Assembly (NCBI RefSeq): GCF_900199545.1
Contig: NZ_LT962671.1
Span: 1,801,560-1,818,829 of the forward strand
Source of the DNA: Raoultibacter massiliensis
GTDB lineage: Bacteria; Actinomycetota; Coriobacteriia; Coriobacteriales; Eggerthellaceae
Direction of reading: 5' to 3'
DNA length: 17,270 nt
Shown: positions 14,395-17,270 of the stretch, piece by piece
Position numbering within the stretch: position 1 is the first letter of the stretch
Layout of the letters: each line of letters opens with the position of its first letter
Notes under the pieces: generated by a model
The model's database searches: none
What the model was told of the DNA's origin: nothing
Seen by the model: only the letters and a program-made list of their open reading frames with translations
Translations under genes and position numbers: made by a program

Positions 14395-15210
14395 CTATTT
14401 CGCAGACGAAGCCGCTTTCCTTGCCGCAAGGTAGACGCCGACGGCATTTCGCATGTTCACGATGTCGAACAGCACCGCCAACGCGAAGAAGATCGCAAGG
14501 CCGAACGTCACCGCTCCCGCGCGGGGCGCGATGAGCATGAGAAACGGTGCGCCGACAAGCGCAATCGGGAAGAAGAAGGCGATAAGGCAGCTGCCGAGGC
14601 GTTTCCAAAGCCCGTAGATGATCGATGCCGCCACGTAGAGGAACAAACCCGAGGCGACCGAGGCGAACACGCTCAGAACGGCAAGGCACACGAGTTTGAT
14701 GGCGATGACGCCGATTTCGGTACGCAGGTCTTTTTCCGCATCGGCTTTCTGTTCGGCAGGGGTTTTCCTTGGTTGCGTCGCGCCGAACGGATCGAAGGGG
14801 TTTCCGGCTTGCGCAGCACCGTCCCACGAGGTCCATACCCACGTGGACTGACCCTGCCCGCCGCCGAACGGCCACCCCGAAAACGGATCGCCGTAAGGAT
14901 TCGACGAACCGGGGGTACCTTGGCCGCCTTGGCCGCGAGAGGGACTTGCGCCGTAGGGGTTTCCGTAGGGATTGTAGGGGTTCGCATACGGGCCTCGCCC
15001 GTATTCGGGCTCCCACTTGCGCGAGATGAGCACATCGCGCGCCTCGTTGATGCGCTTGGTCTGCTCTTCGGCCCAAGCGTGCTTCTCGGGATCTTGGGCG
15101 TACTTATCGGGGTGATGCTCGATCACCTTTGCACGATGGGCTTTCTTTACCTCATCGTCGGTCGCCCCATCTTGAAGACCGAGAATTCGCAGTGCTTCTG
15201 ATTTCTTCAT
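14395..15210 (-). CDS. Membrane-anchored J-domain (DnaJ-like) protein
   Basis: 271 residues. The J domain occupies about 1-68, with the essential HPD at 33-35 (EHHPDKY), so it should be able to stimulate an Hsp70 (DnaK) ATPase. A Gly/Pro/Asn/Tyr-rich low-complexity linker (72-145, units such as NPYGNPYG) follows, then a charged helix (150-166) and about four membrane helices (167-260). The DnaJ zinc-finger and C-terminal peptide-binding domains are missing, so this is a type III J protein that would recruit DnaK to the membrane. Its client is unknown. The ATG at 15210 has no Shine-Dalgarno but has TATAGT six bases upstream, as in a leaderless transcript. It lies 108 bp downstream of the next membrane-protein gene on the same strand. 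Confidence 0.9.
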   Translation of the reverse strand: MKKSEALRILGLQDGATDDEVKKAHRAKVIEHHPDKYAQDPEKHAWAEEQTKRINEARDVLISRKWEPEYGRGPYANPYNPYGNPYGASPSRGQGGQGTPGSSNPYGDPFSGWPFGGGQGQSTWVWTSWDGAAQAGNPFDPFGATQPRKTPAEQKADAEKDLRTEIGVIAIKLVCLAVLSVFASVASGLFLYVAASIIYGLWKRLGSCLIAFFFPIALVGAPFLMLIAPRAGAVTFGLAIFFALAVLFDIVNMRNAVGVYLAARKAASSAK

Positions 15211-15216
15211 GCATCC

Positions 15217-15222
15217 ACTATA
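15217..15222 (-). promoter_or_regulatory. -10 element of a probable leaderless promoter (J-domain gene)
   Basis: TATAGT on the coding strand ends exactly six bases before the ATG, which would place transcription start at or next to the A of the start codon. There is no recognisable -35 at 16-18 bp and no ribosome site. Leaderless mRNAs with TANNNT at this distance are common in Actinobacteria. Confidence 0.45.
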
Positions 15223-15272
15223 CGCATCGGCATCGCAATAGCGACGCGCAAACCGAGGTCCCGTTGCCGTTA

Positions 15273-15309
15273 TGTAGGAAATCTACACGCGCGCGACATA
15301 GGTCCTACA
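15273..15309. repeat. Inverted repeat with three TGTAG half-sites
   Basis: Outer arms TGTAGGA (15273-15279) and TCCTACA (15303-15309) are perfect inverted repeats. A further CTACA (15283-15287) pairs with the first arm over a 5-base gap. The element lies between the stop of the unknown membrane-protein gene and the promoter of the J-domain gene. It has no U-tract, so it is more likely an operator or an mRNA hairpin than a terminator. Confidence 0.45.
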
Positions 15310-15318
15310 ACGCACGGG

Positions 15319-16659
15319 CTAGGAGCGCGTCTCGGCAGCCTTAGCCTCATCATCGTGCGGGTGCGCGGGCGGCGGATCTTCCAACTCGCCGGTGATGCGC
15401 TCCTTGATCGAAAGCTTGCGCGGCGCAAACGGATACGGCAACGGAATATCGTGGCCGATCGAGCGCAGCGCGATGTCCCACAGCGTCTGGCTCCCCCCGT
15501 AGTACAGATAGCGCTTCTTCAAGGCTGGAAGCTCGTCTTCGTCAACCGATCCGTCGGCAGCGAACCGATCGATGATACCGTCCGAAACCGTTTTCGCCTT
15601 CCCCTTGCGCAGCGCCACCACCGCATTCGCAACGAACACGCCCACGGTGTAGGGCAGGACGAACGCCTTGATGAGCGCGATGAGGTCATCTGATTTGTAC
15701 TGGGAAAGAGAGCTCGCCTGGCTGTCGAGCACGCTCGAATCGATTGCCGAAGCGAGCTGCCCCGATGCGCTTTCGGCCGCGAACTGCTGCACATCGGCAA
15801 GCCACACGCCCGCAAAAACGATGACCGCAGCGCCGAACGCCGCCGCCACGAGGCTGATGCCTTTGAGCCACCGCGACACGCTTCTCATCCAGTAGTACGG
15901 AACCGAATAGGTGTAGAGCAGAAGCAGGAGCGCCGCGAGCACGATGGAGGCGGCTATGATGATCGAATCCTGCTTGAGGAAATAATCGGTTGCCATTCCG
16001 AGGATGCGCTGCACCTCGTAGAGCCAATCGAATCCGTCTTGCAACATGCCTTCGGCCGATATCCCGAACGCCGCCAACGCCCGCATGGCCCACGACAAAA
16101 GGATGCTCGCCACCACGACCACGATGAAAAAGGCGGGCAGTGTAACCGTGATGCTCGTCAAACCGCGCAGAACCGATTTGTCGAAGCGCAGCGCCAGAAA
16201 GTAGAACAGGATGAACCCGCTGATCAGAACCGCTGTAAAGGAAATGTACGTGAGCACGGCTTCGGGAATTTCGATCTGGGGAAACGTTCCGAGCACCGTG
16301 CGCAAAACAAGCGCGAGGGAAACGGCGACGGCGATGCCCGCGCAACCGAGGGCCCACGCACGCTGCAGCCGATCTTTTCGCGTGTCGAGGCAGGGCACGC
16401 CCGCGTCGTCGATCAAGCTCACCAGATCGAGCGACACGATGCTTTTGATTGCGAAAGCCGTTTTGAACCCGAGGACGACGGCAAGCGGCGCGAACAGGAC
16501 GAGTCCGACCCAAGGAGGAAGCGCGAGGCACAGGCCGCCGAAGAAGAGCATCGGCAAAGCGATGCGGTACAGGTTCGTATAGGGGCGCTTGACCCACGCC
16601 GCCAAACGCGTCCACAGAGCATGGAGCCGCTCCGTATTCTTGTGCGCACTCTTTTCCAT
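15319..16659 (-). CDS. Unrecognised multi-pass membrane protein
   Basis: 446 residues with about eight predicted membrane helices (about 33-50, 51-71, 102-122, 137-158, 170-192, 232-252, 268-288, 328-350). Two soluble parts are visible: a loop with FDWLYEVQRILGMATDYF (210-227) between helices 5 and 6, and a C-terminal cytoplasmic region (351-446) with acidic and Lys-rich stretches and a Pro/His/Asp-rich end. I do not recognise a family and propose no function. The frame stays open 66 codons upstream, but the ATG at 16659 is the sensible start: it is preceded by a good promoter (TTGAAC, 17 bp, TACACT) whose -10 ends six bases before it. The upstream residues would read through GC-rich low-complexity sequence and the inverted-repeat element. 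Confidence 0.8.
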   Translation of the reverse strand: MEKSAHKNTERLHALWTRLAAWVKRPYTNLYRIALPMLFFGGLCLALPPWVGLVLFAPLAVVLGFKTAFAIKSIVSLDLVSLIDDAGVPCLDTRKDRLQRAWALGCAGIAVAVSLALVLRTVLGTFPQIEIPEAVLTYISFTAVLISGFILFYFLALRFDKSVLRGLTSITVTLPAFFIVVVVASILLSWAMRALAAFGISAEGMLQDGFDWLYEVQRILGMATDYFLKQDSIIIAASIVLAALLLLLYTYSVPYYWMRSVSRWLKGISLVAAAFGAAVIVFAGVWLADVQQFAAESASGQLASAIDSSVLDSQASSLSQYKSDDLIALIKAFVLPYTVGVFVANAVVALRKGKAKTVSDGIIDRFAADGSVDEDELPALKKRYLYYGGSQTLWDIALRSIGHDIPLPYPFAPRKLSIKERITGELEDPPPAHPHDDEAKAAETRS

Positions 16660-16665
16660 GCTTCG

Positions 16666-16694
16666 AGTGTATGGTTGGCCGTTCGGCTGTTCAA
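16666..16694 (-). promoter_or_regulatory. Leaderless promoter of the unknown membrane-protein gene
   Basis: On the coding strand TTGAAC (plus 16689-16694) and TACACT (plus 16666-16671) are separated by exactly 17 bp. The -10 ends six bases before the ATG at 16659. No Shine-Dalgarno is present, so the mRNA probably starts at the start codon. Confidence 0.6.
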
Positions 16695-16751
16695 GCGAGC
16701 GGGCGCAACAGTCATCGAGCCGTTGCGAAACCGCGACAGGAACAGCGCGGC

Positions 16752-16785
16752 GGGGCGACGGGGCGGCTCGGCGGGGCGACAAGGG
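16752..16785 (+). other. G-rich tract, possible G-quadruplex
   Basis: Four runs of three or four G's (16752-16755, 16760-16763, 16773-16776, 16783-16785) are separated by 4, 9 and 6 bases. GGCGGGGCGAC also occurs twice as a direct repeat. The tract is about 100 bp upstream of the promoter at 16666-16694. A folded structure is possible but not shown. Confidence 0.3.
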
Positions 16786-16828
16786 CACCCGAGCGCCACT
16801 GCACCGGAAGATGGCAGAGCAAGGTGCG

Positions 16829-16967
16829 AATCTGGCTGAAAAATCCACTTTGGGCAATCAAACCGGCAGCCTGTCTTTGCGCGACCTGCGCGTTTGCTGC
16901 GGATCGCAATCGCAAATCGCTGATTATTGTGATTATCGTTGCCCAAAGTGGATTTTTCAGCCAGATT
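16829..16967. repeat. 139-bp element with perfect 29-bp terminal inverted repeats (MITE/REP-like)
   Basis: The left arm 16829-16857 and right arm 16939-16967 are exact reverse complements over 29 bases (core CTGAAAAATCCACTTTGGGC). The 81-bp interior contains short repeats of ATCGCA and GATTAT but no convincing gene. No direct target duplication is obvious; the flanks instead continue as an imperfect inverted match (TGC / GCA). It sits in the otherwise gene-free stretch 16660-17142. A non-autonomous transposable element or a large palindromic intergenic repeat fits best; it does not look like a terminator. Confidence 0.75.
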
Positions 16968-17025
16968 GCAATGAAGCCGTGTCACCCGCTGCCCAAAGAC
17001 GCGCGCACGCTCAGACCCTCACGCA

Positions 17026-17061
17026 AAAGCGGGTGCGAACCAATTCGTTCGCACCCGCTTT
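17026..17061 (-). terminator. Rho-independent terminator of purH
   Basis: A perfect 15-bp stem (17026-17040 with 17047-17061; core GCGGGTGCGAAC) with a 6-base loop is followed on the minus strand by TTTTG. It lies about 80 bp past the purH stop codon and is the strongest hairpin in the window. Confidence 0.85.
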
Positions 17062-17142
17062 AAAACTCCGTTTGCATGCCTTCGCGTATCTGCGCGCCTT
17101 CGCGCATGCGGCCGCCCATCGCGCGCCCGCGTGCGGCGCGGC

Positions 17143-17270
17143 TTAGTGACGGAAGTGGCGGTGCCCCGTGAACACCATGGCGATTCCGTGCTCATCGGCA
17201 GCAGCCACCACCTCTTCGTCGCGGATCGAGCCGCCCGGGTGGATGACCGCCGTGCCGCCGGCCCCCGCCC
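17143..17270 (-). CDS. purH: Bifunctional AICAR formyltransferase / IMP cyclohydrolase, C-terminal end only
   Basis: Only the last 41 codons are inside the window; the gene continues past its right edge. The translation contains [18 protein letters not shown] and ends [10 protein letters not shown], the highly conserved C-terminus of PurH. This part belongs to the AICAR formyltransferase domain, which with the N-terminal IMP cyclohydrolase domain carries out the last two steps of purine synthesis in the cytoplasm. The stop is TAA at 17143-17145, followed by a strong terminator. Residues are intact, so this looks like a normal functional gene end. Confidence 0.95.
   Translation of the reverse strand, partial: AGAGGTAVIHPGGSIRDEEVVAAADEHGIAMVFTGHRHFRH

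Noticed and set aside
13221..14534. 437-codon open frame on the plus strand
   Set aside because: It lies antisense to the MprF-like gene and encodes an Arg/His/Glu-rich sequence typical of shadow frames.
16660..16857. 66-residue N-terminal extension of the unknown membrane protein
   Set aside because: A good promoter lies immediately before the ATG at 16659, and the extension is low-complexity and runs into the inverted-repeat element.
16829..16967. Inverted repeat read as a rho-independent terminator
   Set aside because: The 81-bp interior is too long for a terminator loop and a much better purH terminator exists at 17026-17061.
17071..17106. GCCTTCGCG direct repeat with 18-bp period downstream of purH
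   Set aside because: Only two short copies in very GC-rich sequence; no stronger evidence for function.

Overview
This is a GC-rich window from a high-GC Gram-positive bacterium. It most likely comes from the class Coriobacteriia, family Eggerthellaceae (Eggerthella / Gordonibacter / Raoultibacter-like). The evidence is the codon bias, the style of the surface protein with its degenerate LPxTG-like C-terminus, the secreted coiled-coil NlpC/P60 proteins and the SBP plus GGDEF-EAL pairing. The taxon is an inference; there is no rRNA in the window. All genes except the first are on the minus strand.

Layout, left to right. (1) 2-3355 (+): the 3' part of a very large secreted surface protein. It has GGG-containing beta-solenoid-like repeats, an InlB/Flg_new-type repeat and a C-terminal anchor in which the LPxTG motif is degenerate (LAKVG). 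A hairpin at 3362-3390 separates it from the convergent leftward genes. (2) 3390-6300 (-): two tandem paralogous secreted PcsB/CwlO-like NlpC/P60 peptidoglycan hydrolases, with a small hotdog-fold thioesterase just downstream of the second copy. The hydrolases share upstream sequence blocks, and a strong terminator lies between them. (3) 6413-11009 (-): a lipoprotein solute-binding protein followed 22 bp later by a membrane-bound dCache-PAS-GGDEF-EAL protein. This looks like a two-gene sensor for extracellular ligand to c-di-GMP, with no ABC permease in view. (4) 11191-14189 (-): a translationally coupled pair (ATGA overlap) made of an MprF-like multi-pass membrane protein and an ATP-grasp ligase. 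The membrane protein lacks the aminoacyl-transferase domain and ends in a disordered tail. (5) 14395-16659 (-): a membrane-anchored J-domain protein and an unrecognised eight-helix membrane protein. Both have a -10 element exactly six bases before their ATG, as expected for leaderless mRNAs. (6) 16660-17142: an intergenic region with a 139-bp element bounded by perfect 29-bp inverted repeats, a G-rich tract and the purH terminator. (7) 17143-17270 (-): the 3' end of purH.

The common theme is the cell envelope: surface display, wall remodelling, sensing of an external solute, and probable lipid or head-group modification and export. The candidates most worth testing as undescribed systems are the MprF-like membrane domain coupled to an ATP-grasp ligase, and the SBP/GGDEF-EAL sensor pair. 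The MprF-like operon has a TATAAT promoter, and the SBP operon has a TATAAT-like -10 with direct repeats. No tRNA, rRNA, CRISPR array or complete insertion sequence was seen.
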